A stretch of DNA of 62,228 nucleotides from Gammaproteobacteria bacterium (lineage in GTDB: Bacteria > Pseudomonadota > Gammaproteobacteria > Steroidobacterales > Steroidobacteraceae): positions 1 to 62,228 of the forward strand of contig CANIOW010000019.1 of NCBI GenBank assembly GCA_947469285.1, read 5' to 3'. Below, piece by piece: positions 25,168-33,795 of this stretch. The position numbers and the translations under genes are program-made. A model generated the notes under the pieces. It was not told where the DNA came from and made no database searches. It saw only the letters and a program-made list of their open reading frames with translations. Numbering within the stretch: the stretch's first letter is position 1; every line of letters begins with the position of its first letter.

Positions 25168-25213
25168 CAGCGCAGTGTGCCGCAGCCCGTCGCCAATGGC
25201 ACCTGCAAAACGA

Positions 25214-25246
25214 CAACGGCCGTAGCGGAAACCGCTACGGCCGTTG
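25214..25246 (-). terminator. 15-bp palindromic terminator after tRNA-Gln
   Basis: A perfect 15-bp inverted repeat (arms 25214-25228 and 25232-25246, arm CAACGGCCGTAGCGG, 3-nt loop) lies 6 nt after the tRNA CCA end. Read on the minus strand it is followed by TCGTTTTGC, giving a short T-tract. It probably ends the rplM-rpsI-tRNA transcript. Confidence 0.85.
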
Positions 25247-25252
25247 GGCAGG

Positions 25253-25326
25253 TGGTTGGGGAACTAGGATTCGAACCTAGATTGGCGGAGTCAGAGTCCG
25301 CTGTCCTGCCGTTAGACGATTCCCCA
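25253..25326 (-). tRNA. glnX: tRNA-Gln (anticodon CUG)
   Basis: A 74-nt tRNA with encoded CCA. The acceptor stem is TGGGGAA/TTCCCCA with U1 and A discriminator, the anticodon stem GCGGA/TCCGC encloses loop CTCTGAC, so the anticodon is CUG at 25292-25294, reading CAG (Gln). The T arm contains GGTTCGAATCC. The U1-A72 weak first pair is characteristic of bacterial tRNA-Gln. It lies 9 nt downstream of rpsI on the same strand. Confidence 0.96.
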
Positions 25327-25335
25327 GAAGCGGGA

Positions 25336-25725
25336 TCAGCGCTTGCTGAACTGGGTACCGCGGCGAGCCTTGCGGCGACCGACCTTCTTGCGCTCCACTT
25401 CACGCGCGTCCCGCGTAACGAAGCCGGCAACACGCAGAACCTTGCGCAGCGTCTCGTCGTACTCCATCAATGCACGGGTGATGCCGTGACGAATGGCACC
25501 GGCTTGACCGGTAATGCCCCCGCCAACGACCGACACGGTGATATCGAACTTGTCGCGCATCTGCACCAGCTCGAGCGGCTGACGGACGATCAAGTGTCCC
25601 GTTTCGCGGCCAAAGAACTGTTCGAGCGTGCGCTCGTTGATCACGATCTTGCCGGAGCCGGCCGTGAGGTACACGCGGGCGGTCGACGTCTTGCGGCGGC
25701 CGGTGCCGTAGTAAGTGGTAGGCAT
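25336..25725 (-). CDS. rpsI: 30S ribosomal protein uS9
   Basis: A 129-aa ribosomal protein of the 30S head whose C-terminal tail reaches the P-site tRNA. Family features: [16 protein letters not shown] at the N-terminus, [31 protein letters not shown], and a C-terminus ending in FSKR, the SKR tail being characteristic. It follows rplM after 35 bp in the usual rplM-rpsI operon and is followed by tRNA-Gln. Confidence 0.98.
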   Translation of the reverse strand: MPTTYYGTGRRKTSTARVYLTAGSGKIVINERTLEQFFGRETGHLIVRQPLELVQMRDKFDITVSVVGGGITGQAGAIRHGITRALMEYDETLRKVLRVAGFVTRDAREVERKKVGRRKARRGTQFSKR

Positions 25726-25760
25726 GAAATTAGGTTCCGTCTGGAAAAACGTTAGCGGCT

Positions 25761-26192
25761 TCAGGCCAGTTCGACAGCCTTAGGCTGCTGCGCTGCATGG
25801 GGGTGCTGACCACCGGCGTACACGTGCAGCTTCTTGAACATGCGACGACCCATCGGGCCCTTCGGCAGCATGCCCTTGATGGCGAACTGGAGCACCCGCT
25901 CGGGGTGTTCCTTCAACAGCTTCTCCAGAGAGATGCTCTTGATGCCACCGATGGCGCCAGTATGGTGGTAATAAAACTTGTCGGTCAGCTTGTTACCGGT
26001 GACCGCGATTTTCTCTGCGTTCAGGACGATGATGTAGTCACCCACATCCGCATGCGGCGTGAACAACGGCTTGTGCTTGCCGCGCAGACGCATGGCAATA
26101 GCGGACGACAACCGACCCAGATTCTTGCCAGCTGCATCAACCACGAGCCAGTCGCGGCGGGCATTCTGGGCGTTAGCAAACACCGTCTTCAT
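25761..26192 (-). CDS. rplM: 50S ribosomal protein uL13
   Basis: A 143-aa early-assembly protein of the 50S subunit. It begins [20 protein letters not shown], followed by [38 protein letters not shown] and [19 protein letters not shown], all canonical. ATG 26192 has AGAGG upstream; the frame is open for 14 more codons but uL13 starts here. Its promoter and an about 75-nt leader with two GC hairpins lie upstream, where uL13 autoregulates in other bacteria. Confidence 0.98.
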   Translation of the reverse strand: MKTVFANAQNARRDWLVVDAAGKNLGRLSSAIAMRLRGKHKPLFTPHADVGDYIIVLNAEKIAVTGNKLTDKFYYHHTGAIGGIKSISLEKLLKEHPERVLQFAIKGMLPKGPMGRRMFKKLHVYAGGQHPHAAQQPKAVELA

Positions 26193-26274
26193 CGTGAACC
26201 TCTGAAACGCTCGCCCCCGGACCGGACCCTGCATGGGCAGGACCCCGCACTACTGGGGGTAGGAAAGACGGCGA

Positions 26275-26303
26275 ATGATACAGGCAGCCTACGGGGATTG
26301 CAA
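26275..26303 (-). promoter_or_regulatory. Sigma-70 promoter of rplM-rpsI
   Basis: On the minus strand TTGCAA (26303-26298) and TATCAT (26280-26275) are 17 bp apart, a near-consensus pair. The following leader to 26192 contains inverted repeats (CCTGC/GCAGG at about 26231-26244 and CCCC/GGGG around the sequence AGTAGTGC) that could serve uL13 autoregulation. Confidence 0.7.
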
Positions 26304-26365
26304 AGGCCACTGCCCCCCGGCTTAAGACAGGGTGTAGACTACGGCAAATACAGGGGTTTTCGCGC

Positions 26366-27049
26366 ATGCGCCGTCCACTGTCCGCCCGTGACCGTTTGTT
26401 TTGCCTCGCGGATGACGCCTTGCGCATGCTTGCCGGCGGCAACAGCGGTCGCCGTGCCCTGCGCGCCGGGCGGCCCCTGCCGCTGCCCCCACCTAGCGAG
26501 GCTGAGGCCACCCTGACGGGACCCGCAACACCGCTGGAGCAAACTGCCCGGCGTGAAGCCGCCGCGCTCATGCGCGTCAACCACGCCGGTGAGATCGCCG
26601 CCCAGGGCTTGTATCACGGGCAGTCACTCACCGCGACCGAGCCTGCGCTGCGCGAACATCTGCGGCAGGCGGCCCGCGAGGAAGGGGACCATCTAGCTTG
26701 GTGCGCCGAACGCCTCGATGCCCTGGGTGCCCGGCCGAGCAAATTGGACCCCCTGTGGTACGCGGGCGCACTCACCATCGGCGCCGTTGCCGGACTGATC
26801 AGCGATCGCACCAGCCTGGGCTTTGTGGTGGAGACCGAAAGACAGGTAGAGGCCCATCTGCAGGGACATTTGGCGCGTCTGCCGCCCAGCGACCGCCACA
26901 GCCGTGCCGTGCTTGAACAGATGCGCGATGATGAGAACGCCCACGGCGCCGCGGCACTGCAACGCGGTGCGGTGGCACTTCCCGGGCCGGTGCGCGGCGC
27001 CATGCGCCTGGCTGGCAAGGTCATGACCCGCCTTGCCTACTGGGTGTAA
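26366..27049 (+). CDS. coq7: 2-nonaprenyl-3-methyl-6-methoxy-1,4-benzoquinol hydroxylase (Coq7/UbiF-type diiron)
   Basis: Diiron monooxygenase for the C6 hydroxylation in ubiquinone synthesis, 227 aa. The four-helix ferritin-like core shows the metal ligands in RVNHAGEIAAQGLY, REEGDHLAWC, VVETERQVEAHL and RDDENAHGAAAL. An about 60-residue Pro-rich N-terminal extension precedes the core, as is usual in proteobacterial Coq7. It stands alone between rplM and crp. With UbiH and the UbiI-like enzyme encoded 10 kb away, the three ring hydroxylations are covered. Confidence 0.95.
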   Translation: MRRPLSARDRLFCLADDALRMLAGGNSGRRALRAGRPLPLPPPSEAEATLTGPATPLEQTARREAAALMRVNHAGEIAAQGLYHGQSLTATEPALREHLRQAAREEGDHLAWCAERLDALGARPSKLDPLWYAGALTIGAVAGLISDRTSLGFVVETERQVEAHLQGHLARLPPSDRHSRAVLEQMRDDENAHGAAALQRGAVALPGPVRGAMRLAGKVMTRLAYWV

Positions 27050-27082
27050 TCCCCCCAACCGCAGGCAAACTATTGCTAGTCG

Positions 27083-27110
27083 TTGGATTATGTTCTACAA
27101 CGATTACAAT
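27083..27110 (+). promoter_or_regulatory. Putative crp promoter with overlapping dyad
   Basis: TTGGAT (27083-27088) and TACAAT (27105-27110) are 16 bp apart, with the crp start 37 bp downstream. An inverted repeat CGTTG (27081-27085) / CAACG (27098-27102) covers the -35 and spacer and could be an operator. It does not match the TGTGA-N6-TCACA CRP consensus. Confidence 0.5.
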
Positions 27111-27147
27111 AAGGTGGTCAGTCCGTCAAGCCGCCAGGGGGTTAATC

Positions 27148-27867
27148 ATGGATGAAGTAACAAAAGTACTGCATGAACTGCCGGCCATCGGTCGTTTTCT
27201 CGGCTATTGCCGCATCCGTTCGGTGCCGTCCAAAACGGTCATTATTCACGCCGGAGACTTGCCTGACGTTCTTTACTACGTCATTGCCGGCTCCGTCGAG
27301 GTCATGATCGAAGACGAGGAAGGCAACGAGATGGTGCTGGCCTATCTGAGCAAGGGACAGTTCTTCGGCGAGATGGGGCTGTTCCATGAACAACCCACCC
27401 GCAGCGCTTGGGTGCGCACGCGCCAGCCCTGCGAACTGGCGGAAATGACTTATCAGCGCTTCCGACAGATTGCCGCAGAAAGCCCAGGGCTGATCTTCGA
27501 GCTGGCCACCCAGCTCGCCACCCGCCTTGACCGCACCAACCGCAAGCTCGGCGATCTGGCCTTCGTCGATGTCACCGGCCGCGTCGCGCACGCCATCATG
27601 GACCTGTGTAACGAGCCAGAAGCCATGACCCATCCACAGGGCATGCAGATCAAGGTGAGCCGGCAGGAACTGTCGCGCCTCGTCGGCTGCTCGCGCGAAA
27701 TGGCGGGACGTGTCCTCAAGGCACTGGAAGATCAGGGTCTGCTGAAAGCGACTGGCAAGACCATCGTGGTCTATGGCGCCCGCGCCAAACCGCGCCAAAA
27801 GCCAGGCCTGATGCCGCCCCGCGACATTAAGGCACTGAAAGCCGCAGCAGCCGCCACCACGACTTGA
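27148..27867 (+). CDS. crp: cAMP receptor protein family regulator (Crp/Vfr-like)
   Basis: A 239-aa Crp/Fnr family transcription factor. The cyclic nucleotide fold includes GEMGLFHEQPTRSAWVRT, where Glu, Arg and Ser match the cAMP phosphate contacts of E. coli CRP. The C-terminal HTH is SRQELSRLVGCSREMAGRVL, with the recognition helix Arg-Glu typical of CRP/Vfr/Clp. There are no Fnr-type Cys. A basic, Ala-rich tail of about 25 residues extends beyond the usual end of CRP. GGGG lies about 7 nt before the ATG at 27148. Because the related Xanthomonas Clp binds c-di-GMP, ligand identity is inferred. Confidence 0.92.
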   Translation: MDEVTKVLHELPAIGRFLGYCRIRSVPSKTVIIHAGDLPDVLYYVIAGSVEVMIEDEEGNEMVLAYLSKGQFFGEMGLFHEQPTRSAWVRTRQPCELAEMTYQRFRQIAAESPGLIFELATQLATRLDRTNRKLGDLAFVDVTGRVAHAIMDLCNEPEAMTHPQGMQIKVSRQELSRLVGCSREMAGRVLKALEDQGLLKATGKTIVVYGARAKPRQKPGLMPPRDIKALKAAAAATTT

Positions 27868-27876
27868 GCGGCAGGC

Positions 27877-27911
27877 AGCGCGGGCGTGGTGAAGACCCAC
27901 CAGCCCGCGCT
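27877..27911 (+). terminator. Stem-loop between convergent crp and rpe
   Basis: A 9-bp stem AGCGCGGGC (27877-27885) / GCCCGCGCT (27903-27911), extended by TGGTG/CACCA after a bulged G, fills the 57-bp gap between crp and rpe. Only TCTT follows on the plus strand, so it may be a weak or factor-assisted terminator serving both genes. Confidence 0.6.
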
Positions 27912-27924
27912 CTTGACCCGGCAG

Positions 27925-28620
27925 CTAGCCCGCGATGGCGCGGCGCATCTGCGCAATCACGGTCGCGTAGTCCTTCGCGCCAAAGATAGCGGATCCCGCC
28001 ACAAAGGTGTCGGCACCTGCCGCGGCAATCGCCGCGATGTTGTCTTCCTTCACCCCACCATCAATTTCTAACCGGACCGGGCGCCCGCCGGCAGCTACTT
28101 GCGCATCAATGCGCGCGCGGACCGCCCGCAGCTTGTCGAGCGTCGACGGAATAAACCGCTGCCCACCAAAACCCGGATTGACGCTCATGAGTAACACCAG
28201 ATCGAGGTGCTCCAGCGTGTGATCCAACCAAGACAAAGGGGTGGCCGGGTTCAATACCAAGCCGGTCTGGCAGCCCTGCTCCCGTATCAGCCCCAGGGTC
28301 CGGTCCACATGCTGGCTGGCCTCCGGGTGAAAGCTGATGAGGGTAGCGCCAGCGTGCGCAAAATCGGGCACCAGACGGTCCACCGGTTCGACCATCAAGT
28401 GAACGTCGATGGGGGCGGTCACACCGTGCTTCCGCAGTGCCTCGCAGACCAGTGGGCCGATGGTGAGATTGGGGACGTAATGGTTGTCCATCACATCGAA
28501 ATGCACCCAGTCAGCCCCCGCGGCCAACACTGCATCCACCTCGGCACCCAGTTTGGCGAAGTTGGCGGAAAGAATGGAGGGAGCGATGACGGCAGGCTGT
28601 CGGGCGGGTGGCGCAGTCAT
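27925..28620 (-). CDS. rpe: Ribulose-phosphate 3-epimerase
   Basis: A 231-aa TIM-barrel metalloenzyme of the pentose phosphate pathway that interconverts ribulose 5-phosphate and xylulose 5-phosphate. Motifs: [29 protein letters not shown] with the metal/acid-base residues, [26 protein letters not shown] and [15 protein letters not shown] lies about 6 nt before the ATG at 28620. It is the last gene of a minus-strand run after djlA and the antitoxin-like gene. Confidence 0.96.
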   Translation of the reverse strand: MTAPPARQPAVIAPSILSANFAKLGAEVDAVLAAGADWVHFDVMDNHYVPNLTIGPLVCEALRKHGVTAPIDVHLMVEPVDRLVPDFAHAGATLISFHPEASQHVDRTLGLIREQGCQTGLVLNPATPLSWLDHTLEHLDLVLLMSVNPGFGGQRFIPSTLDKLRAVRARIDAQVAAGGRPVRLEIDGGVKEDNIAAIAAAGADTFVAGSAIFGAKDYATVIAQMRRAIAG

Positions 28621-28648
28621 GAAAACCTCGTCTGGGCGCAAATGGGAG

Positions 28649-29062
28649 CTAGCTGCGCGACAGCAGCTTGGCGACATCGACGATGGCCGGTACGCCACCG
28701 GCCATCATGTAATGCACGGGGGTCTCACCCTTATAGGGCACCTCGCGACGCGGCTCATGGGCCCAGCGCCAGACGCGGTCCCCGGTCACACCACGGTTGC
28801 CGAGCGCGGCGTGGATACCTGCCAGCAAAGCGATGCGCTTTTGCTGGATGGCCGTCAGGCGCGGGCCTTGTCCGGCACGGTAGCGCCCGAGCACGGCCAC
28901 CGACGGACAATGCAGCAGTTTGCACTGCTGTAGGTCAGACAGCTCCCACGCATCAGACAAGCGAAAGAAGGCAGCCAGGCCCGGTGGGGCGAGGATGGGG
29001 CTACGAGGGGCGCTGCGTTCAGCGGAGACCACGGGCGTCGCGGATGATTTCCCAGGCTTCAC
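28649..29062 (-). CDS. Xre/MbcA/ParS-type antitoxin-like protein without adjacent toxin
   Basis: A 137-aa protein resembling antitoxins that pair with RES-domain toxins. The N-terminal part has an Xre-like helix set ([20 protein letters not shown], then [20 protein letters not shown]), followed by [15 protein letters not shown]. The C-terminal toxin-binding segment is [20 protein letters not shown], matching the MbcA/ParS layout. There is no RES-domain gene nearby; neighbours are djlA (overlapping by 44 bp if this ATG is used) and rpe (28 bp downstream). An in-frame GTG at 29035 would reduce the overlap. The family call is fairly confident; the cellular role is unknown. Confidence 0.7.
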   Translation of the reverse strand: MKPGKSSATPVVSAERSAPRSPILAPPGLAAFFRLSDAWELSDLQQCKLLHCPSVAVLGRYRAGQGPRLTAIQQKRIALLAGIHAALGNRGVTGDRVWRWAHEPRREVPYKGETPVHYMMAGGVPAIVDVAKLLSRS

Positions 29063-29831
29063 GGATACGTTGCGTCTTTTCCTTGGCCACTTCCATCATT
29101 GCCGGCGGTAACCCGCTCGCGGCTAACTTGTCAGGGTGATTCTGGCTCATCTGGCGCCGATATGCGCGGGTGACTTCAGGATCGGTGCTCCCGGCGGTCA
29201 CGCCTAAGGTGGCATAGGCCGCTGCCAGACGTTCGGTTGGCGACAAGGAAGTGGCTTGTCGCGGCGCCCCGCCAGGGCGTGGGCCGCCACTGGCGTGGTG
29301 GTGAAACAGGCGTGCCGCAGCCTCCAACCGCATGAATTCAAGACTGCTGACGCCCAAGGCGGCAGCCACCTGCTGCAGGACCTCACGTGGCCGTCCGCGC
29401 AGATCGTTGCCGGACAAGGCCGCCAACAACTGCAGTTGCAGAAACAGGCTGCGCAGGTCCGGCCGGCCACGGCACAGCCCGCCAACGCGCTGCAAAGCCT
29501 CCTGCAAGTCGAAATCTGCGCTCTTGCCGCGCGTGTAGGCCGCCATGGCGGTCTGCCGCTGGAGCTCGTCCAGCCGCAGCATTTGCATGGCAGCGCGGGC
29601 GGCACTGATCTCGTCTGCGCTGATCCGTCCGTCGCTTTTAGCGACGCACCCCATCACCGCAAAGGCGCAGTCGAGCCACAGGCCTTGCTGTGACGTGCCA
29701 TAAGCCCCCGGACCACGCTCCCGGCGTTGGTCCAGGGCATGACCCAGCACCAGCCCGACGAACACCCCAACAGGGTGTCGCACGAGCAAAAAGCCGAGCA
29801 ACATTCCAAGCAACTTGCCGATCCAGCGCAT
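29019..29831 (-). CDS. djlA: Membrane-anchored DnaJ-like co-chaperone DjlA
   Basis: A 270-aa inner-membrane J-domain protein. The N-terminus is a membrane segment (GKLLGMLLGFLLVRHPVGVFVG), then a TerB-like helical domain (residues about 50-150, CVAKSDGRISADEI), a linker, and the C-terminal J domain with YRRQMSQNHPDKLAASGLP, whose HPD is needed to stimulate DnaK ATPase. This order is that of DjlA. The gene is divergent from purC and leads the djlA-antitoxin-rpe run. Confidence 0.93.
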   Translation of the reverse strand: MRWIGKLLGMLLGFLLVRHPVGVFVGLVLGHALDQRRERGPGAYGTSQQGLWLDCAFAVMGCVAKSDGRISADEISAARAAMQMLRLDELQRQTAMAAYTRGKSADFDLQEALQRVGGLCRGRPDLRSLFLQLQLLAALSGNDLRGRPREVLQQVAAALGVSSLEFMRLEAAARLFHHHASGGPRPGGAPRQATSLSPTERLAAAYATLGVTAGSTDPEVTRAYRRQMSQNHPDKLAASGLPPAMMEVAKEKTQRIREAWEIIRDARGLR

Positions 29832-29875
29832 CCGGACTAGGTTAGCAGGCTCCGTCGTGTTTTTCGGAACTCCCC

Positions 29876-30778
29876 ATGTCCTCTTGTGCCGTCCTGCCGC
29901 CCTTGTTCGAATCGGAACTGCCCCACCTGAAGCTGCTTCATCGCGGCAAAGTACGCGACGTTTACGCCGCAGATGAGCAGCATTTGCTGATTGTCACGAC
30001 CGACCGGCTCTCCGCCTTCGATGTGGTACTGCCGGACCCCATTCCAGGCAAAGGAGCGGTGCTGACCACCCTCGCCAATTTCTGGTTTGCGCGCACCACG
30101 CATCTCATCGGCAACCATCTCGCCCCTGAGCTGCCTCTGGAAACCGTCGTTCCAGACCCCGGCCAGCGGGCTGTTCTGGCCGGCCGCGCCATGGTGGTGA
30201 AAAAGCTGCGTGCACTGCCTATCGAGGCGGTGGTCCGCGGCTACCTGATTGGCTCCGGCTGGAAGGACTACCAACGCACGGGCGCTGTCTGTGGCGAAGC
30301 GCTCCCGGCCGGGCTACGCCTGGCAGACCGCCTGCCGACCCCCCTCTTCACACCCGCCACCAAGGCCGCCGTAGGTGATCACGACGAGAACATCGATTTC
30401 GGCCGGGTAGTGGAACTACTCGGCCAAGAGTTGGCAGAGCAGGTCCGCGCCATCTCGCTGCGGCTCTATGCCTTTGCCGCCGAATACGCCTTGCAGCGCG
30501 GCATTATCATCGCTGATACCAAGTTCGAGTTTGGTCTCGACGGGGCTGGTCGCTTGGTGCTCATCGATGAAGCGCTCACGCCGGATTCCTCGCGCTTCTG
30601 GCCGGTAGCGAGCTATGTGCCCGGGCTCAGCCCACCCTCCTTCGACAAACAGTTCGTGCGCGACTACCTAGAGACACTGGACTGGAACAAGCAGGCCCCT
30701 GGCCCGCGTTTACCGGCAGAGGTCATCCGCCATACCGCCAACACCTATGCCGAGGCCCTGCGCCTGCTCACTACCTGA
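29876..30778 (+). CDS. purC: Phosphoribosylaminoimidazole-succinocarboxamide synthase
   Basis: Purine biosynthesis enzyme that joins aspartate to CAIR using ATP; 300 aa, the longer (yeast-like) class. Motifs: [56 protein letters not shown], and [14 protein letters not shown] with [14 protein letters not shown]. It is alone on its strand; purE and purK, which make its substrate, lie about 8 kb downstream. Confidence 0.97.
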   Translation: MSSCAVLPPLFESELPHLKLLHRGKVRDVYAADEQHLLIVTTDRLSAFDVVLPDPIPGKGAVLTTLANFWFARTTHLIGNHLAPELPLETVVPDPGQRAVLAGRAMVVKKLRALPIEAVVRGYLIGSGWKDYQRTGAVCGEALPAGLRLADRLPTPLFTPATKAAVGDHDENIDFGRVVELLGQELAEQVRAISLRLYAFAAEYALQRGIIIADTKFEFGLDGAGRLVLIDEALTPDSSRFWPVASYVPGLSPPSFDKQFVRDYLETLDWNKQAPGPRLPAEVIRHTANTYAEALRLLTT

Positions 30779-30790
30779 GGGGCGCTCCGC

Positions 30791-31873
30791 TCAGTCCAGG
30801 CTTTTGCGAAAGCGGGCGACCGCCAGCAACATCATCAGCATCGTGAACCCGACCAGCACCAATGCCTCGGGCCATAACTCCGCCACACTGGCGCCGCGCA
30901 ACATGACCCCGCGAATGAGCCGCATGAAATGCGTCAGCGGCAACACCTCGGCAATCCAACGTGCCGCCAGCGGCATGCCGGCAAAGGGAAATACGAAGCC
31001 TGACAGCAGGATGGACGGCAACAGCAGAAAAAAGCTCATCTGCGTTGCCTGAAACTGGCTCTGAGCCCGTGTGGACAGTAGCAACCCAAGACTGAGGTTG
31101 GCGGCAATGAGCAGCAAGGTCGCCAGATAAACGTCGAGGGTGGAGCCACGTACCGGCACTCCGAAGACCTGAATGCCGAGCCACAACACGAGCGTCGTCT
31201 GCAGCAAGCCGATAGCGACATAGGGCAACACCTTGCCCACCATCAGTTCCAACCGCGTCACCGGCGTGGTGATCAGGAATTCGAGGTTGCCACGTTCACG
31301 CTCGCGCACCAGCGACACCGCGGTGAACAGCACCATCGTCATGCTGAGAATAACGCCGATCAACCCGGGCACAACATTCACTGCTGAACGGCGCCCAGGG
31401 TTGTACAAGGGCAATACGGAGACTGGCTGCACCACCCGCAGCGCGCGCTCACCCACGGGCAACTGCGCCAACTGACGCACCGCATTCTGCACGGAGGTAT
31501 CGCTGCCATCCACGATCACCTGCACCGCTTCGCGGCCTTCCGTCACACGCCGTTCGAAGTCGGGCGGAATGATGACGCCGACACTGATCTCGCCGCGACG
31601 CAAGGCCATCAGCGCCGCTTGCGGTGTCTGCAGCGTCAGTACCGGCTGGATCACGCCGGTGGCGAACATATCTTGCAGCACTACCCGCGCCGCCTGCGTC
31701 CCGGACTGATCCACGACGCCGGCTGCCAAACCGCGCACATCCAGATTGATGGCATAGCCGAACATCAGCAGTTGCAGGGTAGGGATGCCGATAATCATGC
31801 CGAGCGTGATGCGGTCACGACGCAACTGACGCAGTTCCTTAACGATAATGGCCCATAGGCGCCGCAAATTCAT
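30791..31873 (-). CDS. ABC-2 type exporter permease
   Basis: A 360-aa inner-membrane permease of the YhhJ/YbhR type. The N-terminus has a cytoplasmic helix and first TM (KELRQLRRDRITLGMIIGIP), then a large periplasmic domain (residues about 45-170), and five C-terminal helices including the ABC-2 signature region near SGFVFPFAGMPLAARWIAEVLPLTHFMRLIRG-type loop (residues about 290-325). It overlaps the ATPase gene by 4 nt and ends 12 bp from convergent purC. With the ATPase and HlyD-type lipoprotein it forms an exporter; the substrate is not predictable. Confidence 0.92.
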   Translation of the reverse strand: MNLRRLWAIIVKELRQLRRDRITLGMIIGIPTLQLLMFGYAINLDVRGLAAGVVDQSGTQAARVVLQDMFATGVIQPVLTLQTPQAALMALRRGEISVGVIIPPDFERRVTEGREAVQVIVDGSDTSVQNAVRQLAQLPVGERALRVVQPVSVLPLYNPGRRSAVNVVPGLIGVILSMTMVLFTAVSLVRERERGNLEFLITTPVTRLELMVGKVLPYVAIGLLQTTLVLWLGIQVFGVPVRGSTLDVYLATLLLIAANLSLGLLLSTRAQSQFQATQMSFFLLLPSILLSGFVFPFAGMPLAARWIAEVLPLTHFMRLIRGVMLRGASVAELWPEALVLVGFTMLMMLLAVARFRKSLD

Positions 31874-32829
31874 GCCACCCGCCTGCTCGTCTGGGTGCAG
31901 TCCACAAACACGTCCTCGAGATTCGGCGACGCCTGCTGGAGAGTCGCCGCCAGCTTCGCCGCGCGGAGCGCGAACTCCAGTCGCAGGAGCGTATTTTCCG
32001 GCAGCGCCTCTAGCGTACCGTCAGGCGCGGCCATCAGCACCCGGAGCTCCCGACCGATCTGCGCCACACTCAGCACCCCTGGCAAGCTCTGCAGCACGCC
32101 ATGCGCCTGGCGCGCATCCTCAGCCAGCACCCGGAATACCCGACCGTCCAGTGCAGCGGCCATTTCAGCGGGGGCGCCATCCGCGACGAGTCGCCCGCTG
32201 GCCAAAATCGCCAGCCGATGGCAGCGCTCAGCTTCATCCATGTAGTGCGTTGAAATCAGCAAGGTCGTCCCTGCATCAGCGAGATCGAATAGCCGTTCCC
32301 AAAAGGCACGGCGCGACTCCGGGTCGACGGCACTGGTCGGCTCGTCTAGCAACAACAATTCGGGGCGGTGCACCACGGCGGCGGCCAGCGCCAGGCGCTG
32401 ACGCTGGCCACCACTCAGGGTGCCCGCCAGTTGGCCAATAACCGCTTCGAGCTGATAGTCCTGCAGCAACTCGGTCACACGCAGTGGCACCGCCTGCCGG
32501 CTTAACCCTTGCACGGTAGCGACAAACTCCAGGTTCTCGCGCACGGTGAGGTCATCGAACAGCGAAAACCGCTGGGTCATGTAGCCAATACGACGTTTGA
32601 GCGCCTCGGCCTGCCGTGGCAACTGCAAACCAAGCACCTCGACTTCACCGGCAGTGGGTGTCAGTAACCCACAGAGCAGCCGGATAGCGGTGGACTTACC
32701 CGAGCCATTGGGGCCGAGAAAACCATACACCCGGGCCCGCGGCACCTCGAGCGACACGTGGTCGACGGCCACTACTGCCCCGAAGCGACGGGTGAGACCC
32801 CGGGCGCGGATGGCGATGTCTGCCTTCAC
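31870..32829 (-). CDS. ABC exporter ATP-binding protein
   Basis: A 319-aa ABC ATPase with one nucleotide-binding domain: Walker A GPNGSGKST (residues about 41-49), Q-loop YMTQRFSLFDDLTV, signature LSGGQRQRLALA, Walker B LLLLDEPTSAVD and H-loop STHYMDEAE. The C-terminal about 90 residues are the accessory domain seen in CcmA/YbhF-like exporters. It overlaps both neighbours by 4 nt, so HlyD-like, ATPase and permease are translationally coupled. Confidence 0.95.
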   Translation of the reverse strand: MKADIAIRARGLTRRFGAVVAVDHVSLEVPRARVYGFLGPNGSGKSTAIRLLCGLLTPTAGEVEVLGLQLPRQAEALKRRIGYMTQRFSLFDDLTVRENLEFVATVQGLSRQAVPLRVTELLQDYQLEAVIGQLAGTLSGGQRQRLALAAAVVHRPELLLLDEPTSAVDPESRRAFWERLFDLADAGTTLLISTHYMDEAERCHRLAILASGRLVADGAPAEMAAALDGRVFRVLAEDARQAHGVLQSLPGVLSVAQIGRELRVLMAAPDGTLEALPENTLLRLEFALRAAKLAATLQQASPNLEDVFVDCTQTSRRVA

Positions 32830-33791
32830 GGCGACACGGTCACCGCACGCAGCGGCAAGCCTGCCGGCAAGCCCGCCGCCGCGGCATCGAGCTGTATTTC
32901 AGCCAGATAAGCGAGCCGTGCGGCATCCTCGCCCGACAGCGCATAGTAGGGAGTGAAGGTAGGTTCGCTGCGCACCGCACGCACCCGACCCAGCAAGGGT
33001 TGACGCTGTCCTTCCACCAGCACTTTCAGTGTCGCGCCGACCTTTGCAGCGGCCAGCAGCGGGGCCGGCACATAGATGCGTGCATAGGGCAGCGGTCCTA
33101 CCAACAGTACGGCCAGCGTGGCGCCTATCGACGGCTGGTCACCGGGTTTATAGGGCAGGCTGTCGATGCGTCCCGCACGCGGACTACGCACCTCCAGCCG
33201 CGCCAGATCCACCGCCACGTCCGCCGCCGCGGCCTCGGCCGCACGCAAACCCGCACGGGCCGCGGCAATATCCTCGCGGCGACTCCCGTGAGCCAACACG
33301 TCACTGGCGGCGCGGGCGGCCGCCACCTGCGCTGCAGCTTCACGCCGTGCCGCTTCGGCGGTATCCAATTGCGCCGCAGGCAGGACTCCGCGAGCCACCA
33401 GCGCGCGGACTCGTTCGAACTGCTGCGCCGCATTGCCGGCCACGGCTTCCGCGGCCTGCACACGCGCCAGCGCTTCTGCACGAGATTCCCGCCGGGCACC
33501 CGCCACCAGGGCTCGCAGCACCTCACGGGCGTGGTCTGCCTGGGCCATGGCCGCAGCATGCCGGGCCGCCAGACGCGCCGTATCGAAGCGCATGAGGACG
33601 GCTCCAGCGGTAACGACCGCGCCTTCGTGCACCAACAGCTCACGCAGCGGTTCACTGGCCGTGGCGGGCACGGTGATCTGGTCGTATTCCAGGGTGCCGG
33701 GCATGCCTAAAGGATCGGCCTCGCAGGCCGCCAACAGCAGCAGGCTCGCCACCAGCGCAGCACGCAACGACGAACAACGCCCTCGGTGCAT
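32826..33791 (-). CDS. HlyD-family periplasmic adaptor, predicted lipoprotein
   Basis: A 321-aa membrane-fusion protein. The N-terminus has a lipoprotein signal with lipobox LLAAC. The first lipoyl half is ITVPATASEPLRELLVHEGA, followed by a long Ala/Arg/Glu-rich coiled-coil hairpin (residues about 75-195), and the second half LARLEVRSPRAGRIDSLPYK, then a beta-barrel. This matches YbhG/YhiI-like adaptors. ATG 33791 is chosen over 33821 because it sits at the lipoprotein signal; it lies 4 bp after the BtuF-like gene. Confidence 0.9.
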   Translation of the reverse strand: MHRGRCSSLRAALVASLLLLAACEADPLGMPGTLEYDQITVPATASEPLRELLVHEGAVVTAGAVLMRFDTARLAARHAAAMAQADHAREVLRALVAGARRESRAEALARVQAAEAVAGNAAQQFERVRALVARGVLPAAQLDTAEAARREAAAQVAAARAASDVLAHGSRREDIAAARAGLRAAEAAAADVAVDLARLEVRSPRAGRIDSLPYKPGDQPSIGATLAVLLVGPLPYARIYVPAPLLAAAKVGATLKVLVEGQRQPLLGRVRAVRSEPTFTPYYALSGEDAARLAYLAEIQLDAAAAGLPAGLPLRAVTVSP

Positions 33792-33795
33792 GGAG

